In this document: positions 1 to 4,746 of the stretch, piece by piece | Position numbering within the stretch: the stretch's first letter is position 1 | How the letters are laid out: each line of letters starts with the position of its first letter | Origin: an uncultured Treponema sp. | GTDB taxonomy: Bacteria; Spirochaetota; Spirochaetia; Treponematales; Treponemataceae | Assembly (NCBI GenBank): GCA_946538875.1 | Contig: CAMNHD010000101.1 | Coordinates: forward strand, 1 to 6,255 | Reading direction: 5' to 3' | Length of the DNA: 6,255 bases | Position numbers and translations under genes: made by a program | The notes under the pieces: model-generated | Databases searched by the model: none | Seen by the model: the letters and a program-made list of their open reading frames with translations, nothing else | What the model was told of the DNA's origin: nothing

Positions 1-622
1 GGATAGCATCATCGTTACCTGGAATAGGGAAGTCGATTCCTTCCGGGTTGCAGTTTGTGTCTACGATGGCAACGATGGGGATACCCATGCGGCGTGCTTC
101 AGCGACAGCAATCTGCTCTTTGTGTGTATCGATGATAAAGATGGCTCCTGGAAGATCCTTCATATCCTTCATTCCGCCATAATTCTTGGTGAGCTTTTCC
201 TTTTCCTTGAGGAGGTTGGCAACTTCCTTCTTTGTGAGGTTGCCGAAAGTTCCGTCAACTTCCATCTTTTCAATCTTCTTGAGACGGAGAAGTGACTTCT
301 TGATAGTTGCGAAGTTTGTGAGTGTACCACCAAGCCAGCGGTTGTTTACATAGAACTGGCCGCAGCGCTCTGCTTCCTTCTGGATAGCCTGCTGAGCCTG
401 CTTTTTGGTTCCAACAAAAAGAACTGATTTGCCTGATGCGGCAACCTTGCGGATTTCCTCATAGCTGTCCTTGATAGCTGTGATTGTCTTCTGCAAGTCG
501 ATGATGTGAATTCCATTGCGCTCTGCGAAGATATACTTCTTCATGCGTGGATCCCAACGTTTTACCTGGTGTCCGAAATGTACGCCGGACTCCAGGAGAC
601 TCTTCATGGTTACTACTGCCAT
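1..622 (-). CDS. rpsB: 30S ribosomal protein S2, C-terminus beyond window
   Basis: S2 is a small-subunit ribosomal protein that binds 16S rRNA near the head-body junction and joins late in 30S assembly. The translation begins [19 protein letters not shown], the characteristic S2 N-terminus, and contains [36 protein letters not shown] and, near the edge, PIPGNDDAI, all typical of the family. About 207 codons are visible; the gene runs off the left edge before its stop. The ATG at 622 is chosen because AAGGAG (minus strand, 634-629) lies 6 nt upstream. It follows maf on the same strand with a 124-nt gap that holds a hairpin and a weak candidate promoter. In most bacteria tsf follows rpsB; that would lie outside the window. 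Confidence 0.98.
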   Translation of the reverse strand, partial: MAVVTMKSLLESGVHFGHQVKRWDPRMKKYIFAERNGIHIIDLQKTITAIKDSYEEIRKVAASGKSVLFVGTKKQAQQAIQKEAERCGQFYVNNRWLGGTLTNFATIKKSLLRLKKIEKMEVDGTFGNLTKKEVANLLKEKEKLTKNYGGMKDMKDLPGAIFIIDTHKEQIAVAEARRMGIPIVAIVDTNCNPEGIDFPIPGNDDAI

Positions 623-628
623 GATTAA

Positions 629-687
629 CTCCTTCACCGGAAAAACCTGTTATTGCCTTTGCGGCTGCCCTCTGGGCCGGTTTTTCC
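629..687 (-). promoter_or_regulatory. rpsB leader hairpin abutting the ribosome-binding site
   Basis: A perfect 9-bp inverted repeat, GGAAAAACC (639-647) with GGTTTTTCC (679-687), encloses 31 nt. The enclosed part holds a small hairpin, GCCC-TCT-GGGC (667-677). In the rpsB transcript the proximal arm ends only 4 nt before the AAGGAG Shine-Dalgarno (634-629). S2 represses its own mRNA through leader structure in some bacteria (known for E. coli); that this hairpin does the same is inference. A direct repeat TGACCTTTT (691-699 and 705-713, plus-strand reading) lies just upstream. Confidence 0.45.
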
Positions 688-723
688 ACCTGACCTTTTT
701 CTCGTGACCTTTTACGGCCCGGA

Positions 724-752
724 AGATTACAAGCATGAACCGCAGTTTACAA
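724..752 (-). promoter_or_regulatory. weak candidate promoter for rpsB
   Basis: On the minus strand TTGTAA (752-747, which includes the maf stop codon) is followed after 15 nt by TGTAAT (731-726), or after 17 nt by TAATCT (729-724). The match is partial and spacing ambiguous. It would allow rpsB to be transcribed separately from maf, with a leader of roughly 100 nt containing the hairpin. Cotranscription with maf is equally possible. Confidence 0.25.
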
Positions 753-1358
753 CCCGTTCATACCCGGCAAAAGCTCCGTGTTCAGAAAATTTTGCTCCTT
801 GAGCATATCATATAGTTCAGAAATAGGCAAGCCCATAACGCTACTTTCTGAGCCTGAAATTGAAGAAATAAAGCAGGAACCCTTTCCCTGTATCCTGTAT
901 GCCCCTGCAACACCTTTCCATTCGCCGCTGGCAATGTACCATTCAATTTCCTGGATGCTCATCTGCTTGAATGTCACCAGGTTTGTGGAAGTGCGGCTGC
1001 TGATTTCCCCAGTCTCTCCGTTTAGAAGCGCCACGCCCGTAAGAACCTTGTGCGTCCTGCCCTGGAGCTTTTCTATGAATGAATAGGCCTCTTTCCTGTC
1101 CTTGGGCTTCCCGAATATCCTGCCGTTGTGGACAATCACGGTGTCGGCTCCAAGAATCCATTCGCCACGGGCTGAAAAACCGGAATCCTTTAGGCCGGAC
1201 ACTTTTTTCCGCGCAAGGTATTCAGCCACTTTTTCCACATCCATATTTTCCGGGTAAGTCTCGTCCACGGGTGAAGCACAGACAGTGCAGGGGATACCCA
1301 TCTGGTCAAGAATCTGTTTGCGGCGGGGGGAGCCTGAGCCTAGAATTAAAGTTTTCAT
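747..1358 (-). CDS. maf: Maf-family nucleoside triphosphate pyrophosphatase
   Basis: Maf proteins hydrolyse non-canonical or pyrimidine nucleoside triphosphates (dTTP, UTP and modified forms) to the monophosphate and pyrophosphate, in the cytoplasm, and are linked to house-cleaning and to septum control. The 203-residue length is usual. Visible family motifs are GSGSPRRKQIL (residues 7-17, the SxxR-type phosphate-binding start), VDETYPE (31-37), GADTVI (70-75, with the catalytic-type Asp71), FGKPKD (82-87), GRTHKVLTGVAL (100-111) and AGAYRIQGKG (151-160) leading into MGLPISEL (175-182). AYRIQG has Arg where Gly is common, and SSVMGLP replaces the usual NVVGLP, so exact substrate subtype is uncertain. 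AGGA about 7 nt before the ATG serves as ribosome-binding site. It lies upstream of rpsB on the same strand and is divergent from the tRNA-Arg gene. Confidence 0.95.
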   Translation of the reverse strand: MKTLILGSGSPRRKQILDQMGIPCTVCASPVDETYPENMDVEKVAEYLARKKVSGLKDSGFSARGEWILGADTVIVHNGRIFGKPKDRKEAYSFIEKLQGRTHKVLTGVALLNGETGEISSRTSTNLVTFKQMSIQEIEWYIASGEWKGVAGAYRIQGKGSCFISSISGSESSVMGLPISELYDMLKEQNFLNTELLPGMNGL

Positions 1359-1380
1359 GTTTTTTCCTATAAAAAATTCC

Positions 1381-1440
1381 AGAAAATCATTCTCAGATAG
1401 AACAGCCGTCAGAGACGAAACCGTTTCAACATGATTTTCT
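1381..1440. repeat. 10-bp perfect inverted repeat in the maf leader
   Basis: AGAAAATCAT (1381-1390) and ATGATTTTCT (1431-1440) are perfect inverted copies separated by 40 nt. Inside lies a short dyad, GAAAC-C-GTTTC (1417-1427). On the minus strand this sits in the leader between the candidate maf promoter and its ATG, and the proximal arm is followed by GGAATTTTTT. It could be an mRNA hairpin or paired operator sites. No known regulator site was recognised. Confidence 0.5.
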
Positions 1441-1443
1441 TTG

Positions 1444-1472
1444 TTGACATTTTATTGCTTTAAGTATATTCT
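1444..1472 (+). promoter_or_regulatory. promoter of tRNA-Arg
   Basis: TTGACA (1444-1449, consensus -35) is followed by TATATT (1465-1470, 15-nt spacer) or TATTCT (1467-1472, 17-nt spacer). Either -10 places the start of transcription close to the mature tRNA 5' end at 1480, so the precursor would have almost no leader. Confidence 0.6.
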
Positions 1473-1477
1473 AGCAA
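1449..1477 (-). promoter_or_regulatory. candidate promoter for maf, overlapping the tRNA promoter
   Basis: On the minus strand TTGCTA (1477-1472) is followed after 17 nt by TAAAAT (1454-1449). It covers the same DNA as the plus-strand tRNA promoter, so the two polymerases could not bind together. The leader to the maf ATG would be about 85 nt and would contain the inverted repeat. Moderate match only. Confidence 0.3.
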
Positions 1478-1479
1478 AC

Positions 1480-1553
1480 GAGAGATTAGCTCATCTGGAT
1501 AGAGCGTCGGCCTCCGGAGCCGAAGGCGGTGGGTTCGAATCCCATATCTCTCG
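1480..1553 (+). tRNA. tRNA-Arg (anticodon CCG)
   Basis: A complete 74-nt cloverleaf folds by eye. The acceptor stem GAGAGAT / ATCTCTC is perfect over 7 bp, followed by discriminator G. The D arm is GCTC-ATCTGGATA-GAGC, with A in the D loop as expected for tRNA-Arg. The anticodon arm is TCGGC-CTCCGGA-GCCGA, giving anticodon CCG, which reads the arginine codon CGG. The variable loop is AGGCG, and the T arm is GTGGG-TTCGAAT-CCCAT. The 3' CCA is not encoded (TAA follows), so it must be added by CCA nucleotidyltransferase. It stands alone, with its own promoter and terminator. Confidence 0.97.
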
Positions 1554-1572
1554 TAAAATCGCTGACACAATA

Positions 1573-1610
1573 AAAAAAGCGGGCATTCCTTGTGGACTGT
1601 CCGCTTTTTT
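1573..1610. terminator. bidirectional intrinsic terminator
   Basis: AAAAAAGCGG (1573-1582) pairs with CCGCTTTTTT (1601-1610); G1583-T1600, C1584-G1599 and A1585-T1598 extend the stem to 13 bp with a 12-nt loop. The T run ends the plus-strand tRNA transcript, and the A run on the other side gives a U tract for the minus-strand transcript of the HEAT-like gene that ends at 1634. Confidence 0.85.
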
Positions 1611-1633
1611 GTTGCAATCATGCCTTTGCCAGG

Positions 1634-2362
1634 TTATTTCTCAGCAGATGATGAGCTTGATTTGCTTGAAGTTCCGCTGCTCTGGATAGCCTTGAGCAGA
1701 TCCAGTGCCTTTGTGCGGACCGGTGTTGCAAAGCGGTAGTTGGCCGCGATGGCACCGATTGACTCAATCATCGGACCCTTGTCCTGTACGCTTGGTGCAA
1801 GCTTCTCGTATGCAAAGAGAATCTCAAGTGCAAGAGAACTTGTAGGGTTGAGTGCGGCATAGCGGCGCTGAACGAATTCAATCGCATTGACCACTTCGTC
1901 ACCCTCGTTCATTCCCAGTTCTCCAAGAGAGCGTACTGCTGCGGAAACTACCATAGGCTCCTGGTCGTCGGCGCAGATTGTAAGAAGTGTGTTCTTTGAA
2001 TCAGCGGTCTGAACCTGTCCCAGCAATTCGCAGGCCTTGCGGCGGATATCAGGGAAGTTGTTTACAACACGGCCGTTTGTGCGGGCCTTTGTGTTGACAC
2101 CTTCGCCGGCGAGACGCTCCAGTGCGGCGGCCATGTCCGGTGCGGAACGGCCTTCGCTCAGTGCATTTTCCAGATACTGCAATGCCAGCAGCTTGTTGTC
2201 ATACTCGGGAGATGCTGCCAGTTCGGTTACAATTGTATCTTCGATACTGGTCATGTATTCATCTTCAACTGTGGTTTCAGTTCTCTGCGTAGACTGTGCA
2301 AATGCAACACCTGAGAGTGCGACACAGCACACTGCTGCTGCCATTACCTTTGTCATTTTCAT
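1634..2362 (-). CDS. exported HEAT-repeat-like protein, function unknown
   Basis: This is a 242-residue protein with a clear Sec signal peptide: basic start MKMTK, a hydrophobic core of Ala, Val and Cys to about residue 18, and a type I cleavage site AFA|Q after residue 22. The mature part is almost wholly helical in character, with HEAT/Armadillo-like helix pairs, for example FPDIRRKACELLGQV (103-117) and EPMVVSAAVRSLGELG (135-150), and a similar pattern near 206-226. It ends in a low-complexity Ser-rich tail (228-239). HEAT-like repeats usually bind proteins; no catalytic motif is visible, so a periplasmic scaffold or adaptor role is inference. AGGAGG lies 10 nt before the first ATG, which favours that start over the ATG two codons later. 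It lies downstream of the lipoprotein gene on the same strand. Confidence 0.85.
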   Translation of the reverse strand: MKMTKVMAAAVCCVALSGVAFAQSTQRTETTVEDEYMTSIEDTIVTELAASPEYDNKLLALQYLENALSEGRSAPDMAAALERLAGEGVNTKARTNGRVVNNFPDIRRKACELLGQVQTADSKNTLLTICADDQEPMVVSAAVRSLGELGMNEGDEVVNAIEFVQRRYAALNPTSSLALEILFAYEKLAPSVQDKGPMIESIGAIAANYRFATPVRTKALDLLKAIQSSGTSSKSSSSSAEK

Positions 2363-2393
2363 TTTATCAGTTCCTCCTGACTAAACAAGTAGT

Positions 2394-2422
2394 ATTTTAT
2401 ACCATTATCGGCAAAAAATCAA
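2394..2422 (-). promoter_or_regulatory. promoter of the HEAT-like gene
   Basis: On the minus strand TTGATT (2422-2417) is followed by TAAAAT (2399-2394) at 17-nt spacing, or TATAAA (2401-2396) at 15 nt. The -35 overlaps the TGA stop of the upstream lipoprotein gene. The leader to the ATG would be about 25-30 nt and contains the AGGAGG site. Confidence 0.5.
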
Positions 2423-3234
2423 TCTGATATAGAAGGTAAATGCAATTTCCAAATTCCATTAACCTTGTGAAAATTATAGTACACAGTGTCCTTGTTTCCG
2501 TCTACCTGGACTGCCTTTACGTCAGTGTCGGTTTCGTAACGGATTTCTTCAACAGTGCGCCCCTTTCTTGAGGGGATAAAGACATAGTTGAAGTAGCTCT
2601 GCAGGTCTGTAAGCTGAAGTCCCTTTACCGGAAGTCTTGCCGAAGCCTTCTGCAGGTTTGATTTCTTGGACCAGTACTGTATGCTCTGGTTGTCCAGATG
2701 CTTCACCCATGCCTTGTAATCACGGTTCTTCATGATTTCGTCCAGCTGGGCGATGGTGTTCAGAATAGCTTTCTTGTCCTCCTCGAATGTTTCCTTGGAG
2801 ATTGAGGCGCCTGCATCCGCAACTGAGCGGGAGTATTCGTCGTCGGCAGGGGCGGGCTCCTCTGCTGGCTTTGCAGGCGGTGCAGGGGGCTCAGGCTTCT
2901 TTTCCGGTGTAGGCGGAATTGGTTCCGGCTCCGGTTCCGGAACAGGTTCTGGTTCAGGCTCAGGCTCAGGAACTGGTTCTGGCTCTGGCTCAGGTTCCGG
3001 GATTACTTCCGGCTCTGAAACTGGTTTTTCCTTGGCTGGTTCAACAGCGGTCTTTGGCACCGTCTTGATTTCCGGTTCAGGAACCTCGGCAGGTTCTTCC
3101 TCTACAGGCTTTGTATTGGTCACCGCTCCGTTCTGGGGGTGAGTATTTTCTGTCTTGGACTTGGTTGTGCAGCAAGAGAAAGTCAGAAGAGAAAGAATGC
3201 ATAAAATGTTCAATGTTAAATTAATCTTCTTCAT
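2419..3234 (-). CDS. Pro-Glu-rich lipoprotein with C-terminal globular domain
   Basis: The 271-residue product begins MKKINLTLNI, has a hydrophobic stretch to residue 19, then LTFSCC, a relaxed lipobox of the kind common in spirochetes; Cys21 is the likely lipidated residue. Residues 24-135 are rich in Pro, Glu and Lys. At residues 79-105 a 10-residue unit (PEPEPEPEPV) repeats, like the stiff periplasm-spanning linkers of TonB. Residues 145-271 form a globular domain with helices (KAILNTIAQLDEIMKNRDYK, then YKAWVKHLDNQSIQYW) and beta-type segments ending in VYYNFHKVNGIWKLHLPSI. This pattern resembles NTF2-like/SnoaL-type folds, but that is inference. A membrane-anchored protein holding a binding domain away from the membrane fits. 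No Shine-Dalgarno precedes the ATG, and the promoter lies almost on top of it. It is divergent from coaD. Confidence 0.9.
   Translation of the reverse strand: MKKINLTLNILCILSLLTFSCCTTKSKTENTHPQNGAVTNTKPVEEEPAEVPEPEIKTVPKTAVEPAKEKPVSEPEVIPEPEPEPEPVPEPEPEPEPVPEPEPEPIPPTPEKKPEPPAPPAKPAEEPAPADDEYSRSVADAGASISKETFEEDKKAILNTIAQLDEIMKNRDYKAWVKHLDNQSIQYWSKKSNLQKASARLPVKGLQLTDLQSYFNYVFIPSRKGRTVEEIRYETDTDVKAVQVDGNKDTVYYNFHKVNGIWKLHLPSISD
2920..3000 (-). repeat. tandem repeat encoding (PEPEPEPEPV)n linker
   Basis: Degenerate 30-bp units encode about 2.7 copies of the decapeptide PEPEPEPEPV inside the lipoprotein. Codons vary between GGT/GGC and TCA/TCC/TCT on the plus strand, so the units are not identical at DNA level. 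Copy number may vary between strains by slippage. Confidence 0.85.
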
Positions 3235-3240
3235 AACTAC

Positions 3241-3269
3241 ATAATACCGCCTTGAAGGGCTTTCGTCAA
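3241..3269 (-). promoter_or_regulatory. strong promoter of the lipoprotein gene, leaderless geometry
   Basis: On the minus strand TTGACG (3269-3264, 5 of 6) and TATTAT (3246-3241, 5 of 6) are separated by exactly 17 nt. Only 6 nt (3240-3235) separate the -10 from the ATG at 3234, so transcription should start on or next to the start codon. Confidence 0.65.
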
Positions 3270-3278
3270 ACCCCTTTG

Positions 3279-3307
3279 TTGAAAAAAGTCTTTGATTGTG
3301 CTAAGGT
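3279..3307 (+). promoter_or_regulatory. weak candidate promoter for coaD
   Basis: TTGAAA (3279-3284) is followed after 17 nt by TAAGGT (3302-3307). The -35 is good and the -10 poor. It overlaps nothing coding and would give a leader of roughly 30 nt that contains GGAG before the coaD ATG. It lies back to back with the lipoprotein promoter. Confidence 0.25.
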
Positions 3308-3342
3308 TACAGGTATTCCTGATGATTTTATGGAGATTATTT

Positions 3343-3840
3343 ATGACAAAGGCAGTATTTGCAGGATCCTTCGACCCGCCTACATACGGGCATCTGAATA
3401 TAATAGAAAGAACTTCCCGGCTCTTTGACTCTATAGACGTTGCGATTGCAGTAAACCCGGACAAGCAGTATCTTTTCTCCGACAAGGAGCGCCTTGACAT
3501 GCTCAGGGAACTTACTTCCGGCTTCAGGAATGTGAGCGTGCACACATGCAGCACTCTGGTAGTGGAATACTGCAGGAAGGTGGGGGCGAATGTGCTTCTG
3601 CGCGGAATAAGGAATTCCAATGACTTTTCTTATGAATTTGACCTTTCGCTCGTGAACCGCTCGCTGAATTCTACTATAGAAACTCTCTTTGTGCCGACCG
3701 AGCAGCGCTATTTCCTGATCCGCTCCAGCAGCATAAAGGAACTGGCAAAGTTCGGCGGTGACATAAGCGGCATGGTTCCTCCTGTGGTGGAAAAGGCAAT
3801 AAAGGCAAAATACAGCAGCATGAACGGCGGCGGGCAGTAG
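3343..3840 (+). CDS. coaD: phosphopantetheine adenylyltransferase
   Basis: CoaD transfers AMP from ATP to 4'-phosphopantetheine, giving dephospho-CoA and pyrophosphate, the penultimate step of CoA synthesis in the cytoplasm. The 165-residue product matches the usual length of about 160. It begins MTKAVFAGSFDPPTYGHLNI, with the nucleotidyltransferase T/HxGH motif at Thr14-Tyr-Gly-His17. VLLRGIRNSNDFSYEFDLS (85-103) is the conserved LRG-R..DF.YE block with Arg90. RSSSIKELAKFGGDISGMVP (127-146) is the SSSxxKE motif and the following GGD loop. The ATG at 3343 is chosen because homology begins there and GGAG (3332-3335) lies 7 nt upstream; an upstream in-frame ATG at 3292 adds only a hydrophobic stretch unrelated to the family. 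CoA made here is the donor of the phosphopantetheine arm of AcpP, encoded downstream. Confidence 0.97.
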   Translation: MTKAVFAGSFDPPTYGHLNIIERTSRLFDSIDVAIAVNPDKQYLFSDKERLDMLRELTSGFRNVSVHTCSTLVVEYCRKVGANVLLRGIRNSNDFSYEFDLSLVNRSLNSTIETLFVPTEQRYFLIRSSSIKELAKFGGDISGMVPPVVEKAIKAKYSSMNGGGQ

Positions 3841-3855
3841 ACACCAGGCGGCTAA

Positions 3856-3930
3856 CCCCGATTGGAAGGGCGCCGGAGGCGTTCCCGGAAGGGAATGGAG
3901 GCCTTTTGGCCGGAACCCTGGAAAGCGGGG
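3856..3930. other. GC-rich multi-stem foldable element after coaD
   Basis: Starting 15 nt past the coaD stop, the sequence is far richer in GC than its surroundings and folds by eye into a closed multibranch. A closing helix CCCCG (3856-3860) / CGGGG (3926-3930) and GGG (3868-3870) / CCC (3916-3918) enclose three consecutive hairpins: CGCC-GGA-GGCG (3871-3881), TTCCC-GGAA-GGGAA (3882-3895, with a GNRA loop) and GGCC-TTTT-GGCC (3900-3911). There is no U run, so it is not an ordinary terminator. G runs follow (3927-3930, 3934-3937, 3944-3946). It may be a dispersed extragenic repeat or a structured RNA; only one copy is present in the window, so neither can be confirmed. Confidence 0.5.
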
Positions 3931-4051
3931 ACAGGGGTGTGGCGGGCGGCCGGTTGGAGCAGATGGTAAAAATCTGGAAAATACGGCGGGTTCCTGAAAT
4001 CGGGAAAAAAATTATGGAAAAATGCGGCTTAAAGTGATTTTTATACTTTTT
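3931..4051. other. rest of the coaD-rpmF spacer, no gene seen
   Basis: No open frame or RNA gene is apparent. The first 30 nt remain G-rich, then the sequence shifts sharply to A/T-rich. AAAGT (4031-4035) and ACTTT (4045-4049) followed by more T could act as a weak terminator for coaD, but a 5-bp A/T-rich stem is poor evidence. Confidence 0.3.
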
Positions 4052-4052
4052 T

Positions 4053-4075
4053 TGACAAAAAATGTCATTTTGTCA
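4053..4075. promoter_or_regulatory. dyad upstream of the rpmF promoter
   Basis: TGACAAAA (4053-4060) and TTTTGTCA (4068-4075) form a perfect 8-bp inverted repeat with a 7-nt spacer, ending 10 nt before the -35. A nested TGACA-N5-TGTCA (4053-4067) also occurs. The form suits a dimeric regulator, but I cannot name one, and the fatty-acid regulator FapR has a different site. Confidence 0.4.
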
Positions 4076-4085
4076 GAGATTTTTG

Positions 4086-4115
4086 TTGACAAACTTGGCA
4101 AAATAGCTGTATAAT
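4086..4115 (+). promoter_or_regulatory. consensus sigma-70-type promoter of rpmF-acpP
   Basis: TTGACA (4086-4091) and TATAAT (4110-4115) are both perfect consensus, with an 18-nt spacer. Transcription should start near 4122, leaving a leader of about 74 nt before rpmF. This is the best promoter in the window and fits highly expressed ribosomal and acyl-carrier genes. Confidence 0.85.
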
Positions 4116-4117
4116 TC

Positions 4118-4147
4118 TTGACATGAAGTAGGAATCTGTAGTAATAT
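4118..4147 (+). promoter_or_regulatory. possible second rpmF promoter
   Basis: A further TTGACA (4118-4123) is followed after 18 nt by TAATAT (4142-4147, 4 of 6). It overlaps the start site of the first promoter and could give a shorter leader of about 42 nt. Weaker than the upstream promoter. Confidence 0.35.
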
Positions 4148-4195
4148 TAGCAACGTTATACAGACGACTAAAATTTTATAGCGAGGTTATATATT

Positions 4196-4384
4196 ATGGC
4201 AGTACCTAGATCAAAAACTTCAAAAGCCGTAACTAAGAGAAGACGCGGTGTTAATATGCATCTTGCTACACCACACCTTGTTGAATGCGCAAACTGAGGA
4301 AACTTGATTATGCAGCACCATGTGTGTCCAAAGTGCGGATTCTACCGTGGACGCCAGGTAATTACACCAGAAGTCAATGGCTAA
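4196..4384 (+). CDS. rpmF: 50S ribosomal protein L32 with in-frame TGA at a zinc-ribbon Cys
   Basis: L32 (bL32) is a small zinc-ribbon protein of the large ribosomal subunit. The frame runs 62 codons from the ATG at 4196 (GAGG at 4183-4186, 9 nt upstream) to TAA at 4382-4384. It starts MAVPRSKTSKAVTKRRRG, the classical L32 N-terminus, and continues ATPHLVECAN, then codon 34 is TGA (4295-4297), then GNLIMQHHVCPKCGFYRGRQV. The ribbon should be CxxC...CxxC: Cys31 and Cys44/Cys47 are present, and TGA stands exactly at the second Cys of the first pair. TGA differs from the Cys codons TGC/TGT only in the third base, and there is no frameshift on either side. If UGA stops, a 33-residue product without a zinc ribbon results. 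Sequencing error, recent nonsense mutation, and recoding as Sec or Cys are all open. acpP follows 47 nt downstream. Confidence 0.9.
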
Positions 4385-4431
4385 GGTAATTCCTCTAGTC
4401 AGTAGGAACGGCATTAATTTAGGAGAATAAC

Positions 4432-4671
4432 ATGGACGAATTGTTTGACAAAATGCAGAAACTGATCGCTGAAAAGCTTGGCGTAGAGGCTGACAAGGTT
4501 ACTCTTGATGCTTCTTTCCGCGGTGACCTGGGCGCTGACAGCCTTGACGCTTACGAATTGGTTTATGCTATCGAAGAGGAAACTGGTGTTTCTATCCCTG
4601 ATGAAAAGGCTAACGAATTCGAAACTGTTAGAGATGCTTACGACTTTATCAAGTCCCAGCAGAATGCTTAA
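4432..4671 (+). CDS. acpP: acyl carrier protein
   Basis: AcpP carries growing acyl chains on a 4'-phosphopantetheine arm during type II fatty acid synthesis in the cytoplasm. The 79-residue, strongly acidic protein has the standard four-helix pattern and the GADSLDAYELV motif, in which Ser37 is the phosphopantetheine attachment site, followed by the recognition-helix acidic stretch AIEEETGVSIPDEKANEFETV. AGGAG (4421-4425) lies 6 nt before the ATG. It is probably cotranscribed with rpmF, 47 nt upstream, and ended by the terminator at 4711-4746. In many bacteria rpmF sits with fatty-acid genes; here only acpP is adjacent. Confidence 0.98.
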   Translation: MDELFDKMQKLIAEKLGVEADKVTLDASFRGDLGADSLDAYELVYAIEEETGVSIPDEKANEFETVRDAYDFIKSQQNA

Positions 4672-4680
4672 TTCAACCGT

Positions 4681-4709
4681 CTTAAGTCTATAAAACGGCT
4701 GCACTTAAG
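4681..4709. repeat. 7-bp inverted repeat after acpP
   Basis: CTTAAGT (4681-4687) and ACTTAAG (4703-4709) pair perfectly around a 15-nt loop, directly before the terminator. CCGT (4678-4681) and ACGG (4695-4698) could form a competing hairpin. It may act as an RNase III or 3'-end stabilising stem; no function is shown. Confidence 0.4.
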
Positions 4710-4710
4710 T

Positions 4711-4746
4711 AAAATAGCACAGTTCTTGTGACTGTGCTTTTTTTTT
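4711..4746 (+). terminator. intrinsic terminator of rpmF-acpP
   Basis: AGCACAGT (4716-4723) pairs with ACTGTGCT (4731-4738) around a 7-nt loop and is followed by a run of nine T (4738-4746). It is a strong Rho-independent terminator placed only 18 nt before the rnc start, so rnc must rely on readthrough or on an unrecognised promoter. Confidence 0.88.

Noticed and set aside
2732..3142. Plus-strand open frame of 136 residues rich in Gly-Ser
   Set aside because: It is the reverse reading of the Pro-Glu repeat in the lipoprotein gene; the opposite strand has a signal peptide, lipobox, promoter and folded domain.
3292..3342. Upstream in-frame ATG extending coaD by 17 residues
   Set aside because: The extension is hydrophobic and unlike the family, and GGAG lies correctly before the ATG at 3343.
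4295..4297. TGA read as Trp or Gly through a changed genetic code
   Set aside because: Trp codons in the window are TGG, and TGA ends the lipoprotein and the last minus-strand gene. The position is a Cys in L32, not Trp or Gly.
4298..4345. A bacterial SECIS hairpin directly after the rpmF TGA
   Set aside because: Only 4-bp stems with unsuitable loops are visible by eye, so I did not list it as a feature; folding software is needed to decide.
4220..4704. Minus-strand open frames across rpmF and acpP
   Set aside because: They are shadows of well-supported plus-strand genes and have no recognisable protein features.
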